Origin: Perognathus longimembris pacificus
Lineage: Eukaryota > Chordata > Mammalia > Rodentia > Heteromyidae
Direction: 5' to 3'
DNA length: 64,000 nucleotides
NCBI RefSeq assembly: GCF_023159225.1
Contig: NC_063167.1
Location: forward strand, 7,533,734 to 7,597,733
Position numbers and translations under genes: made by a program. A model generated the notes under the pieces. It was not told the DNA's origin. It made no database searches and saw only the letters and a list, made by a program, of their open reading frames with translations. Below are positions 24,901 to 31,992 of the stretch, one piece after another; position 1 is the stretch's first letter; the number at the start of each line of letters is the position of its first letter.

Positions 24901-27900
24901 TGAACTCAGGGCTTTGTGCTTGCTAGGTAGGTCCTCTACCGCTCGAGCCACAACTTCAGTCCTTTTTGCTCTGGTTATCTTTTATGTGTGTGCTGGCAAA
25001 GGGGCTCAAGCTCTGGAGCTCACTTTTCCCACTCAGCTTTTTTGGTCATAGATGATGCACTACCATTTGAGCTACTCTTCTCCACTCCAGCCTTTTCTTT
25101 TTCCTTCCCTCCCTCCCTCCCTCCCTCCCTCCCTCCCTCCCTCCCTCCCTCTCTCCTTTTCTTCCTTCTTTCCTTTCGTTTCCCGGGTTCACCCTGGGGC
25201 TTGCACTCAGGGCCTGGGTGTTGTCCCTGAGTCTTCTACCACTTGAGCCCCAGCTTCACTTCCCAATTTTTTGGCGTCTAATTGGAGATGAGAGCCTCAT
25301 GGACTTTCCTGCCCAGCACCACAGTCCTCAGGTCTCAGCCTCCTGAGTAGCTAGCTAGCGTCACAGGTGTGCGCCCTGGTGCCCGCTTTAGGATTATTTC
25401 CTGATTATTACCTTATCTCTGCCCATGTCCCAGATTCCAGGGCTGGGATGGCCAGCATGCACTTCCATGGCCAGCTTGCTTTCTGTTGTGAGCGGGTCTT
25501 GCTAGCCTTGTTCCTTGATCCTCTGGATCTCTGCCTCCTCCTGCCGAGTCGCTTGGATTAGAATGACCCGCCAGCACCTGGCTTGGGGTCCTGTTTTACA
25601 CGAGCCTCCTCAGTGCTCCCCCTGTGGAGCTGGTGGAACAGGACACTGGTGGCATCTGAACTTTGTCACTTGTGGGGAAGGAGGCAATGGTGACCTTTGA
25701 GAATTTCTGTTCTGCCTGGCTCTAGCCACCAGCAGGGAGCTAGGGCCCAGGCCAGAAAAGCCCCTTCTGTAGAGGTTGTGACCTTGACCTTTGGATGCTC
25801 GTCCTCCCCTCCAGCTGGGGTGGGGAGGGGTGGGGCTGTGGATGTGGAGTGTCCCCCCTCACTCCTGCCTGGCCTGCCAGGCAGCAAGGGTGGCAAGAGG
25901 GTGCTGTGGGCAGCCTGAAGTGCTAGCATGCTGGTCTGGGCTCCTCTTGCTCTCTCCACGTCCAGCTGTGGGATTCTGCACTCAGGACCCAGCCTCTCTG
26001 CGCTTCCATGATCTTGTGGGGACCCCAGCCCCCAGCCTCAGGCTATGCAGCTGGGCGGGCCTCCAGGAATGGAACTCAGGCCTCTACACAGCCACCACAC
26101 CTGGTGGGCGGGACCAGAAGCTGGGGCTGCAGATTGGCTGGTGGCATCGCCCCCCCCCCCCCCCCCGCCAGGCCCACCACAGCTGGGGTTGTGTCCCACA
26201 CTCTTGAGGCAGGTTAGGCAGGAATCTGAGGGTCCCCGAATCCCCATAGCAAATGCTGAGCCTCTGTCTTTCTCAGCTGCCCCCACTATGTGAAGTACGG
26301 CCCACCAGCAGATCCATTTACTCCTCTGGTCAGGCTCACCTGGCGGGTCAGGGGCAAGATGCAGCCTTCCCCTTCCCCTTCCCCTTCCCCTTCCCCTTCC
26401 CCTTCCCCTTCCCCTTCCCCTTCCCCTTCCCCTTCCCCTTCCCCTTCCCTCCCCTTCCCTTCCCCTTCCCCTCCCTTCCCCTTCCCCTCCCCTTCCCTTC
26501 CCTTCCCTCCCTGTAGTCACCCAGAACCTCAAGGGAGTTCTGTGAGACTCTTATCTCCAATAAACTTCTCAGAGAAGGCCGGAAGTGGTGCAGTGGCTCA
26601 ACTGGTAGAGAGCTCAATCTCTGTGGTTTAATCTTCCTAACGGCCCAGTAGCATGGATCACCCACCCCCTTTCTAGGTGAGCACACGGAGGCACAGAAAG
26701 GCTAGGTCACTCGCCTAAGGTCACACAGCCAGTGAAGGAGAGAGTCGAGATTGGCCCTCCTATGTTCTGGATCGGAATCCATGCTTTTGGCCACTTGAGG
26801 ACAATCACTCTACTACTTCCTGCTAGATGAATGAGGCCGCGTAGCCCCTGTCCTCCCAAAGCTCAGCCTCCCGCCGGGCAGCTGGGGAGTCACGTGGCCC
26901 CGGAAACGTGTGGCGTGGCGGACGCGTGACGTAACCTGTGACGCTTGCCCGGCGAAGGCGGCGAGTCGGGGCGCTGACCGCTGGCTCTCGTCCTCAGCCT
27001 CACCTGCCCGCCGAGAAGGAGCAGCAGCAGCACCTGCTGACCACGGCGCCCAGCTCCAGCAGCAGCTCCCTGGAGAGCTCGGCCAGTGGGCCGGGCCAGG
27101 GGACACCTGCCAGGCACCAAGCACAGACGCCAGCCACGGACCAGGCCGCGGGGCCCGGGGGGGCAGCCTGGGCCAGCTCCAGGGGCTCAGGTGAGAGGCA
27201 GCCAGGCCCGAGGCTGGGCTTCCGTCCCAAGAAACCCATTGGAAGTTGCAAGGATGACCCGGGAGGGAAATACCCATGGCGCCCGGCTTCTCCATGGAGC
27301 TCTGCAGCCCGGCAGCTCAGCCCGCCGCAGGGCCTCATGTCACCTGGGGGGTCCTGGGGCTTCCTGCTGTGAGCCACCTCCCCCGTGCCATTGCCCCCTG
27401 CCCCCGCGGCTGTGCCCATGCCACCCCTACCTGCTGCACCCCTACTAGCTGACTCCCCATAGGAGCTGACTCCCTGCTCCCCACTTCCGTTCTCCTCTCA
27501 AACCCCACCTTCCTCAGGGTACTGTCGTGCTAGACTGGAGACTGTGACCCAGGGCCTGGGCCCGTGCCTGGAGCGTGCTTCTGGAATGAATGAGTGAATG
27601 AATGAATGAATGAAGGTGTCCACAGCAACTGATTGGTTCTGGCTTCTTAGCCCCTTGTACCCTGTCCACGGGGCTTCTTCCTTGGCCCTGGAGCAGAGCT
27701 CCGAGCATCTTCCAGCCCCCGCTCCCCTCTGCCCTTCTCGCAGCTTCTTCTCCCTCTCTCCTGGGCCTCCCCTCGCTCCCCCCGTGGGAATGCCACAGCC
27801 CAGAGCTGGGCCCCATCCGCCCCCCACCATCTCCTTCATGACTGCAAAGGCCCTGCTGGGGAATGCTGGATGACATTGGGGTGTTGTGGAAACTTGGGGA

Positions 27901-28650
27901 GCAGATGACCACCTGGCCCTTTGGAGGCTGCTGTGGGCCCGGCAGCTTGGCCAGCTCCATTCTCCCCAGTCCCTCCTCTGCCATGTTCTGGGAGGGAGTC
28001 GGGAGCGGGGCTGCCCCCCCCCCCCCCGAACTGCCCCAGGAGCTCTGGACTTTGCTCCCACTCAGGTCCTCTGCAGGCCATGTTCTTCTTGAAACACCTT
28101 TGTCTGTGTGAGCTAATGACTCCCTCACAGCTTGGGAGCGAATGGGCTCTGCAGCTGGGGTGCTGTTCTTTGGCGGATGAAGCAACTGAGGCACACAAAG
28201 AATGCGTGTCCCCCAGCAGGGCTGGGCTAGAATCTGGGCTCCTGGCCCCTTGCTCTTTCCCATGTCTTCATTTGCCCCTGGGCCCAAAGCAGGCTGCCAG
28301 GACCCCGGCCCTCTCCTCCAGCCTCCCCTGGGAGCTGACCCCCCTCCCCTCTGTGCTTTCCAGAGCCCCCCGGCGGTGGCCACGGGACGCAGGTCAAAGT
28401 CACTTGCATCGTGAGCGTCTGTGGCAGCTCGGAACATGGCTCAAGGTGCTCTTCCCAAGACAGTGCCGCGGCGGGGGACACAGATGCCAACGCGGCGGGC
28501 TCCCCGGAGGCGGAGGATGAGCAGGTCCCCTTCTCCAAGGAGGAACGCCCCTTCTATTCCCAGACGGAAACCCCAGAGACTCTGCTGCAGAGCCCCGAGG
28601 AGAAGCCCCTGCCCCTCGGTGTGCCTGACGCCGGCATGAAGGCCAGTTAA
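5701..28650 (+). CDS. TNFRSF1B: TNF receptor superfamily member 1B (TNFR2, p75 TNF receptor), complete coding region in 10 exons
   Basis: Join of 5701-5790, 18645-18744, 20246-20374, 20569-20718, 21102-21195, 21549-21787, 23049-23126, 23499-23533, 26998-27190 and 28364-28650. The sum is 1395 nt, encoding 464 residues plus TAA (human is 461). In order: signal peptide (about 1-26), four cysteine-rich domains (about 40-206, six Cys each, all present), a Pro/Ser/Thr-rich stalk, one membrane helix (about 268-290), and a cytoplasmic tail without a death domain that ends in a TRAF2-binding segment (QVPFSKEE). The family binds trimeric TNF and lymphotoxin-alpha, preferring membrane TNF, and signals through TRAF2/cIAP to NF-kB, mainly in lymphoid and myeloid cells. 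All introns are GT-AG and all phases agree. Oddities are a shortened juxtamembrane linker, a Cys to Arg change beside the TRAF2 core, and shifted N-glycosylation sites. Confidence 0.97.
6375..6485 (-). mobile_element. MIR fragment
   Basis: CATTTCACAG...GGGAAACTGAGGCCCAGAGA is the reverse-strand MIR core/tail pattern. Similar minus-strand remnants sit at about 7430-7570, 11495-11560 and 17080-17165. Confidence 0.55.
7058..7243 (-). mobile_element. B1-Geo composite SINE
   Basis: AACTCAGGACCTGGGTGCTG through TGGTTAACTGGAGATAAGAG to the B1 end GGTTATAGGCGTGAGCTACC. Confidence 0.85.
8445..8765 (+). mobile_element. MEN-like composite SINE (two B1 units plus tRNA-like tail)
   Basis: Two successive B1-like units (TGTAAGCCTAGCTACCCGGG and GTGGTATGTGCCTGTCACTC) end in a tRNA/ID-like segment (GGTAGAGTACCTGGCCATGA, GTTCAAATCCTAGTACTG). 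The same architecture recurs at 31993, 47850, 53160 and 54160. Confidence 0.65.
8803..8829. repeat. GT microsatellite
   Basis: About 13 GT units directly before a minus-strand B1-Geo. Confidence 0.9.
8831..9030 (-). mobile_element. B1-Geo composite SINE
   Basis: GCTTGAACTCAGGGTCTAGA, then GGTGGTTAAATGGAGATAAG, ending in a truncated B1 (CTGATGCCCGGCC). Confidence 0.85.
9031..11124. other. Unique part of TNFRSF1B intron 1
   Basis: About 2.1 kb without young SINEs. A plus-strand MIR-like piece lies at about 10050-10110 (GGCTGTGTGACATTCATTAA). A short GT/CA-rich palindromic stretch lies at 10687-10750. No coding signature stands out. Confidence 0.55.
11125..11330 (-). mobile_element. B1-Geo composite SINE
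   Basis: GGGGCTTGAACTCAGGGCCT to TTTCAGCCTCCTGAGTAGCT. A second minus-strand B1 piece follows at 11355-11490 (GATTACAGGTGTGAGCCACC). Confidence 0.85.
11355..11490 (-). mobile_element. B1-type SINE fragment
   Basis: GAGCTCAGCCTCCCGAGTAG and GGATTACAGGTGTGAGCCAC; the Geo part is missing or replaced by the upstream copy. Confidence 0.7.
11887..11941. repeat. GT microsatellite
   Basis: About 27 GT units, uninterrupted. Confidence 0.95.
11950..12185 (-). mobile_element. B1-Geo composite SINE
   Basis: Degraded Geo (CTACTACTTGAGCCACACCT), an internal T-run, and a B1 end (GGATTACAGGTGAGAGCCAC). Confidence 0.85.
12186..13390. other. Unique part of TNFRSF1B intron 1
   Basis: 1.2 kb of GC-rich unique sequence. 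Several overlapping open frames on both strands have no family resemblance and are taken as chance. No repeat is recognised. Confidence 0.55.
13391..13638 (-). mobile_element. B1-Geo composite SINE with poly(T) head
   Basis: A T-run, CAGTCCTGGGCTTGAACTCA, then a B1 end GGATTACAGGTGTGAGCCAC. Part of the Geo-B1 junction is replaced by T-rich sequence. Confidence 0.85.
13639..14247. other. Unique part of TNFRSF1B intron 1
   Basis: No gene or repeat recognised. It ends at a GT microsatellite. Confidence 0.5.
14248..14318. repeat. GT microsatellite
   Basis: Long GT run with a short GCGCGCAT interruption. Confidence 0.95.
14549..14761 (-). mobile_element. IDL-Geo SINE, full length with target duplication
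   Basis: Flanked by a 15-bp duplication TCAGAAGGCACTTTG (14534-14548 and 14762-14776). Geo then IDL on the minus strand; the T-rich end is interrupted by G (TTTTGTTTTG). Confidence 0.95.
15410..15540 (-). mobile_element. Monomeric B1 SINE
   Basis: GTTGAAACAGAGTTTTGCTA to GTGCTGGGATTCCAAGCGTG, the standard rodent B1 pattern without a Geo part. Confidence 0.75.
16150..16286 (-). mobile_element. Geo-type SINE pieces, rearranged
   Basis: Two minus-strand Geo pieces, GCTCTGCCACTTGAGCCACA at about 16168 and GGCCAGTCCTGGGGCTTGAA at about 16224, separated by T-runs. Confidence 0.65.
16353..16558 (+). mobile_element. IDL-Geo SINE, insert 1
   Basis: Begins GGGCTGGGGATGTGGCTTAG, has an IDL B-box GGGTTCGATTCC, then Geo and an A-rich tail, between two copies of AAAGTGGTAGAG. 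Confidence 0.93.
16571..16778 (+). mobile_element. IDL-Geo SINE, insert 2
   Basis: Begins GGGCTGGGAATATGGCCTAG and ends in an AAATAAATAAAT tail, inserted in the target copy generated by its neighbour. Confidence 0.93.
16870..16975 (-). mobile_element. B1-type SINE half
   Basis: CAGACCTCAGCCTCCTGAGA and GATTACAGGCGTGAGCCACC, facing the preceding plus-strand SINE. Confidence 0.75.
17080..17345. mobile_element. MIR/L2-like remnants
   Basis: A minus-strand MIR pattern at 17080-17165 (GAATGAGGAATTGAAACTTG). A plus-strand MIR-like GCTGTGTGACTTTGGACAGC is at about 17310. Old and diverged. Confidence 0.4.
17583..17670 (-). mobile_element. ID-like SINE fragment
   Basis: TTGGTACTGGGATTGGAACT and GGCAGATACTCTACCATGGA fit a reverse ID/tRNA-like tail. 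Confidence 0.55.
17715..17825 (+). mobile_element. MIR-like fragment
   Basis: CAGATAGGCTCGGGGTTCAA followed by TTCCTTACTGGCTCTTGA resembles the plus-strand MIR core. Confidence 0.5.
17850..18640. other. Unique end of TNFRSF1B intron 1
   Basis: About 800 bp, GC-rich, no repeats. Open frames of 150-210 codons on both strands show no coding signature and end at exon 2. Confidence 0.55.
18645..18744 (+). CDS. TNFRSF1B: TNFRSF1B coding exon 2 (CRD1, first part)
   Basis: Residues 31-63 plus the first base of codon 64. It holds the first four cysteines of CRD1 (SRC, RCC, SMC). The acceptor is TAGCAG, so two AGs lie three bases apart. The downstream AG gives the family sequence after PAQ. The sequence also contains an Asn-Thr-Ser sequon at about residues 35-37, close to the mature N-terminus. 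The donor GTGAGG at 18745 is good. Confidence 0.95.
19486..19696 (-). mobile_element. IDL-Geo SINE
   Basis: GGCCAGTCCTGGGGCTTGGA to CTAGGCCATATTCCCAGCCC, flanked on both sides by TCTCTCTCTCTTTTCTTTT-type target sequence. Confidence 0.92.
19711..19943 (-). mobile_element. B1-Geo composite SINE
   Basis: TGAGGCTTGAACTCAGGGCC to ACTACAGGTGTGAGCCACTG; full length. Confidence 0.92.
20246..20374 (+). CDS. TNFRSF1B: TNFRSF1B coding exon 3 (end of CRD1, most of CRD2)
   Basis: Residues 64-106 plus one base. It completes CRD1 (FC, VC) and carries CRD2 from [14 protein letters not shown] to CGARCSS. The WNW segment and the spacing of cysteines match TNFR2 rather than TNFR1 or CD30. The acceptor is TTTCTAG and the donor is a consensus GTGAGT. 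Confidence 0.97.
20569..20718 (+). CDS. TNFRSF1B: TNFRSF1B coding exon 4 (end of CRD2, CRD3)
   Basis: Residues 107-156 plus one base. It contains [17 protein letters not shown], then the CRD3 opening RPGWYC and the cysteines of NCRLC and RECGPGYG. In the family, CRD2 and CRD3 form most of the TNF-binding surface. The acceptor is CTTCTCCAG and the donor is GTATGG. The preceding intron is only 194 bp. Confidence 0.97.
20719..21548 (+). other. TNFRSF1B: TNFRSF1B introns 4 and 5 around exon 5
   Basis: These are two short introns (20719-21101 and 21196-21548), mostly unique and C-rich, and no mobile element is recognised. Intron 5 ends in a CCTC-rich tract that doubles as the polypyrimidine tract of exon 6. 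Confidence 0.75.
21102..21195 (+). CDS. TNFRSF1B: TNFRSF1B coding exon 5 (end of CRD3, CRD4 start)
   Basis: Residues 157-187 plus two bases. It contains [20 protein letters not shown]. The position that is Asn-Thr-Thr in human TNFR2 reads Asn-Thr-Val here, so that N-glycosylation sequon is lost. The acceptor is TCTTGAAG and the donor is GTGAGT. Confidence 0.96.
21549..21787 (+). CDS. TNFRSF1B: TNFRSF1B coding exon 6 (CRD4 end and stalk)
   Basis: Residues 188-267 plus one base. It completes CRD4, with a retained Asn-Ala-Ser sequon in [10 protein letters not shown]. It continues as a Pro/Ser/Thr-rich stalk without cysteines, the region that in the family is O-glycosylated and cut by ADAM17 to release soluble receptor. 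The stalk diverges strongly from human, as expected for low-complexity sequence. The acceptor follows a run of CCTC repeats and the donor is GTAAGT. Confidence 0.95.
21880..21931. repeat. ATT microsatellite
   Basis: About 17 ATT units adjoining the 3' end of the next SINE. Confidence 0.95.
21932..22162 (-). mobile_element. B1-Geo composite SINE
   Basis: GGGGCTTGAACTCTGGGCCC to GATGACAGGCGTGAGCCACC, in TNFRSF1B intron 6. Confidence 0.92.
22296..22546 (-). mobile_element. B1-Geo composite SINE with internal CT expansion
   Basis: GATGAGCTTGAACTCAGAGC, a TCTCTC insert, then GGTGGTTAACTGGAAATAAG and a B1 end. Confidence 0.85.
23049..23126 (+). CDS. TNFRSF1B: TNFRSF1B coding exon 7 (transmembrane helix)
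   Basis: Residues 268-293 plus one base, almost exactly the membrane span: [20 protein letters not shown], then LTQKK as the cytoplasmic stop-transfer signal. The acceptor is CTCTTAG and the donor is GTACGT. Confidence 0.96.
23499..23533 (+). CDS. TNFRSF1B: TNFRSF1B coding exon 8 (35-bp micro-exon)
   Basis: Only 35 nt: the last two bases of Lys294 and residues 295-305 ([11 protein letters not shown]). Reading frame and the EAKV end agree with the TNFR2 family, where this exon is also very short. The acceptor is CTTCCTAG and the donor is GTGAGT. Confidence 0.9.
24190..24260 (-). mobile_element. MIR fragment
   Basis: TACAGATGAGGAAACTGAGT is the diagnostic reverse MIR tail. Confidence 0.65.
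24737..24782. repeat. CA/GC dinucleotide repeat
   Basis: A CA run followed by alternating CGCGCGCG, a purine-pyrimidine alternation able to adopt Z-DNA. Confidence 0.9.
24870..25092 (-). mobile_element. Old ID-like/MEN-like SINE remnants
   Basis: GGTGGTATTGGGATTTGAAC and GCTAGGTAGGTCCTCTACCG, then a degraded second unit. Confidence 0.5.
25103..25157. repeat. CCCT microsatellite
   Basis: A pyrimidine run of CCCT units in TNFRSF1B intron 8. Confidence 0.95.
25180..25387 (-). mobile_element. B1-Geo composite SINE
   Basis: TGGGGCTTGCACTCAGGGCC to GTCTCAGCCTCCTGAGTAGC, with a shortened Geo. Confidence 0.85.
26365..26512. repeat. TTCCCC hexamer repeat
   Basis: About 150 bp of CCCCTT units on + (GGGGAA on -), in TNFRSF1B intron 8. 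The G-run strand can form quadruplexes. Confidence 0.95.
26539..26630 (+). mobile_element. B1-Geo fragment
   Basis: GTGAGACTCTTATCTCCAAT and GGCCGGAAGTGGTGCAGTGG, truncated on both sides. Confidence 0.75.
26635..26790 (-). mobile_element. MIR fragment
   Basis: AGGTCACTCGCCTAAGGTCA and CACACAGCCAGTGAAGGAG are the reverse MIR core. Confidence 0.65.
26998..27190 (+). CDS. TNFRSF1B: TNFRSF1B coding exon 9 (cytoplasmic tail, Ser-rich)
   Basis: Residues 306-369 plus one base. It starts [14 protein letters not shown], continues through a six-serine run ([14 protein letters not shown]), then a poorly conserved Gly/Ala/Pro-rich stretch. Human has several extra residues between PHLPA and the Gln run, so this linker is about seven residues shorter here. 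The acceptor is TCCTCAG and the donor is GTGAGA. Confidence 0.94.
27191..28363 (+). other. TNFRSF1B: TNFRSF1B intron 9
   Basis: 1.17 kb, mainly unique. It contains a short MIR/L2-like end with a TGAA repeat (about 27520-27625) and a minus-strand MIR fragment (about 28150-28240). A 307-codon minus-strand open frame across this region overlaps exon 10 and is not a gene. Confidence 0.75.
28150..28240 (-). mobile_element. MIR fragment
   Basis: GGATGAAGCAACTGAGGCAC and GGGCTAGAATCTGGGCTCCT. Confidence 0.55.
28364..28650 (+). CDS. TNFRSF1B: TNFRSF1B coding exon 10 (TRAF2-binding tail and stop)
   Basis: Residues 370-464 and TAA. It includes the conserved [14 protein letters not shown] block, then [12 protein letters not shown], the TRAF2-binding region (the SKEE core fits the major TRAF consensus). 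It ends [17 protein letters not shown], nearly identical to the family C-terminus. The residue after SKEE is Arg where human has Cys. The acceptor is GCTTTCCAG; phase requires the first of two neighbouring AGs. Confidence 0.97.
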
Positions 28651-29925
28651 CCAGGCCGGTTCAGCGTGTCACCCGGAGCTGGCTCACCCCCCAGCAGGGC
28701 GGCCTGCAAAGGGGCCCCCAGTCCTCCTAGCCTCCCCTCCTCCCAGGATGCCATGGTTCCTTCTGGGCCTCTGGGCCTGCAAACTGGGGTCCTGGGGCTC
28801 TTGGTGGTTGTTTTTCTCTGGGGATCCCAGACGCTTGTGGGAGAGGAGGGACTCTGTCACCCAGGAGGAAGGACAATGCTTCCCCCTGAATGCTGGGACC
28901 CCTAACTGGCCCCCCTGGGAGGCTTAGCACCACAGGGTTTGTGGGAAGGCCACCCCTGTAGTGCCAGAGTGACTGTGTGTATGGTGTGTGGGGGGGTGTC
29001 TCAAGTTTGCTCAGAACTCCACATCTTTACTTCTTCTGGCTTGTCCTTTTGAACCTTGATGTGAAGGATGTCCAGAGGGTACAGGCAGGAAACCCTGCTC
29101 GTTCTGCTGCCCTGTGGGGCTCCAGGCCCTGGGTTCCCATCCCCAGCACCGCAGAGCAGAGATGGGGAAGCTGAGGGAACCACACCACCAGCCTGCAGGC
29201 TGTCTGCCTGGTTGGCCTTGACCTTCATTCTGGGATACTCCGACTCCAGCCACACCCTGGCCACACTTCGTCCTGTCCGGGAGTTGCCTCCACTGGAGAG
29301 GTCCGAGGCCCAGCGCCCATCTCTGTCCACCTACCTCAGCCTGGACCTTCCTTCTTCCTCTGGAGCTGCCTTGCTCCCTCCGGCTCTGTCTCTCTGGCCC
29401 CAGGGGAGCTGCAGAGCCGTTCTGGTACTGAATGAGAGAAGCAGAGAGCCAGTTTGTGACTGTGTCTGTGTTGTTGTGTGTTGTGTGTTCTGGGTTTGCC
29501 CACCCCACGTTGTCCAGTTAAGTGGCCCACCCCAAAGCAGCTGAAGCCAGCGATTTTACCCACGGATTTGGCCCATCTGGAAAGAAGGGGTTGGGGGCCC
29601 TGTCCATTCTCAGGTACTCGGGTTGATCCCTTGTTTGTGGAACTTGTCTGCTGAAAGACAAGAAGGATCTCCGCTTAGAGAAGCAGAGTCTCAGACTTGG
29701 CCGCCGTTGGACCCTGTGTGGCGGTGTTGTGCGTGCGCCCCCTGGTGGCCAGTTCTGGAAGTACCTCAGGACTCTGGGATTGCTGAGCAGAGCAAGGAAG
29801 CCATGCATCGGAAAGACTGGGTATGGCCTCAATTTCCCCAGCTTGTGTTGATTCCAAGACAAGGAGAGTTTGCACTGGATGCTGGAAAGCATTTCTGCTT
29901 TTAAATAAAATTCTTTTGTTGTGCA
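28651..29925 (+). other. TNFRSF1B: TNFRSF1B 3' untranslated region
   Basis: It runs from the TAA to about 20 bases past the AATAAA at 29904. No interspersed repeat is visible. A GU-rich tract at about 29449-29495 (TGTGTCTGTGTTGTTGTG and similar) resembles GU-rich elements that bind CELF-type decay factors. The end is inferred from the poly(A) signal only. Confidence 0.75.
29904..29909 (+). terminator. TNFRSF1B: TNFRSF1B polyadenylation signal AATAAA
   Basis: Canonical AATAAA about 1.25 kb after the stop codon. It is followed at once by a T/GT-rich stretch (TTCTTTTGTTGTGC), the usual downstream element. Cleavage is expected near 29920-29930. Confidence 0.8.
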
Positions 29926-30293
29926 CATTGGTCCCAGGCTCTTGCTGGAGTCTGGGTTGGTCCACTGGTTCTGCCGTCCTGCCACCCATTTGTGTGAGGA
30001 GAGCTGGGGCCATGGCCACTGCAGCCCAGCAGGACTGAGTAACTTGTAACTGTCCCCAAAGGGCTCCCCATTACAGCTGTGCTGGCTGAGAGCCGGGCAG
30101 CCCCATGGCCCGTGAACTTCCGGCCAGGACAGGCCAGCTGGCCTCAAGTCCACCTGCTCTCACCGAGGCCCCATCTCCTCAGCCTGCTTTGGATGGAGGT
30201 GGGGCTTCTGTAGGACTGCCCTTCACAAGCAGCCTCTCCTCACTGGAGAGCAAGGCTCTGCCGCCCGGAGGTCCCGAGTGGACAGCAGTGCCA

Positions 30294-30341
30294 CTGTGTG
30301 TGTGTGTCTGTGTGTGTCTGTGTGTCTGTGTGTCTGTGTGC
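30294..30341. repeat. GT-rich microsatellite
   Basis: TGTGTGTC-type imperfect repeat at the head of a SINE. Confidence 0.85.
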
Positions 30342-30577
30342 CAGTCCTGGGACTAGAACTCAGGGCCTGGATGTGGTCCCTGAGCTTTTTGCTTAAGGCT
30401 GGCACTCTACTTCTTGAGCGACAGATCTGCTTCTGGCTTATTTATTTTTCTAGTGGTTAATTAGAGATAAAGAGTCTCACAGACTTTACTGCCTGGTCTG
30501 GCTTTGAATCATGATCCTTATATCTTAGCCTCCTGAGTATAGCTAGGCTTACAGGCGTGATCCAGTGCCTGGCTAAG
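30342..30577 (-). mobile_element. B1-Geo composite SINE
   Basis: CCAGTCCTGGGACTAGAACT to GCTTACAGGCGTGATCCAGT. Confidence 0.88.
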
Positions 30578-30819
30578 AAGTTACTCATTTTATTATGTTT
30601 TTTCCCCCCTGGCTTTGTGCAAATTTACTTTTAAGGGATAGGTTATGATCACCATTACTGAGCACGGAAGTGTGTTGGAGCTAAGTCCTCCATGTATGTG
30701 GCTCTAAAGTGTTTCTGGACTTGACTTTGCAGAGGAGCAAAGTTGACTGAGAAGCATGTGTGCTAGGCAGTGGGCCTACTGGACATGAGGAGAATTGAGG
30801 TCCCATTGGGGGTTGGTTT

Positions 30820-30985
30820 GGCTGCACTGGGGTTTGAACTCAGGGGCCTGTGCTCCACCACTTGGCTCTCTTTGCCAGCCACTTTTTGGTGTGGCTTACT
30901 TTGGAGACTGTCTTGCTGTATGCCTGTGAGGCCTAGCCCACTGCCCTGCGCTTGGTGCTTCCCATGACCCTGGGGTGGCAGGCAC
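30820..30985 (-). mobile_element. Degraded B1/tRNA-type SINE
   Basis: CACTGGGGTTTGAACTCAGG and CCACTTGGCTCTCTTTGCCA; otherwise heavily diverged. Confidence 0.45.
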
Positions 30986-31254
30986 GCACCATGGCCCCGG
31001 TGTCCTGATCAGGAACTTGTAGTTTCTGCCCCTACAGGCCTTCAACGGTGACCTCCACCACCTCCCAAGTCATGTAGCCTCTTTAAGCATTAAAAGTCAA
31101 TCATTCTTATTAGCTCTAATTTTGATTAGATTCTTCACATAAACGCTCTGCCAGTTAGAGCTCAAATCCTATGGAGAGATTTTAGGAATGAGTTTGCAAG
31201 CCCTTATCATCTCCAAACTCCAAGTCACAGTTTTATTCTTAATTTGGGGGGGTG

Positions 31255-31495
31255 GAGGGGTGTAGTGGGGGTTGAATTCAGGGCCTCATGCTCTCAGCTG
31301 GCTTTTTCCGCTCAGGGGTGGCGCTGTACCACTGGAACCACATCTCCACTTCCAGCTTTTTTTTTTCTTTCTTTCTGGTTAATTGGAGACGAGTCTCTCA
31401 GATTTGTCTGTCTGGACTGGCTTTGAAGTGTGGTTCTCATATCTTAGCCTCCTGAGTAGTTAGGATTACCGGCGTGAGCCATCAGTGCCCAGCAG
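31255..31495 (-). mobile_element. B1-Geo composite SINE
   Basis: GTTGAATTCAGGGCCTCATG to GGATTACCGGCGTGAGCCAT, with an internal T/CTTT run. Confidence 0.85.
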
Positions 31496-31992
31496 TTTTG
31501 TAGACTATTTTGCCAGGAAGAAGGACTTATGCTTACAGCAGCGAGACGTGCACCCAGTGGGAGTCATGCTTTGCCCTGCGCTAGGAGGCCCAGGCAGACG
31601 GCCTGCGGGACTTTCTTTCCACTCCATTGTTTCCCATCCTTGGCCCTTCAGCGGGAGGATGCACATCTGATTCTGGGATGGTCACTGTGCTGTCCGTGGA
31701 GGCAGCACTTTCACAGCCATAGGCAGAGGGACTAAGAGAGGGAAAGTAGGGGGACAAGGCCTCTTCCCAGGCCTCTAACTCTGCAATGAAAGCAGGAGAA
31801 GGCCTCAAATGGAGTTCAGAGTTTACCACCCTTGTTCAGCTGACATTTGCCTTTTTCTCTGCTCACTACTACTCCTTCCACAGGACCACCCTGGTTCTGG
31901 GTGATCTTGCTAGCTCTGTGAAGTGCACCACCCAGCCTCTTGGCTCCTGGAACTCCTGTCCTTGCCTGGGGCTCAACCTTCTATAAAACTTC

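Larger units (their letters stand above)
23127..26997 (+). other. TNFRSF1B: TNFRSF1B introns 7 and 8 around micro-exon 8
   Basis: Intron 7 (23127-23498) is unique. Intron 8 (23534-26997) has a GC-rich part (about 23940-24480) with a MIR fragment (about 24190-24260, minus), a CA/GC repeat, degenerate ID-like and B1-Geo SINEs at 24870-25387, a long TTCCCC satellite-like tract and another MIR remnant. No gene is seen. Confidence 0.75.

Noticed and set aside
27514..28437. A 307-codon minus-strand open frame in TNFRSF1B intron 9
   Set aside because: It overlaps real exon 10 on the other strand, contains poly-Gly/Pro stretches and matches no known family.
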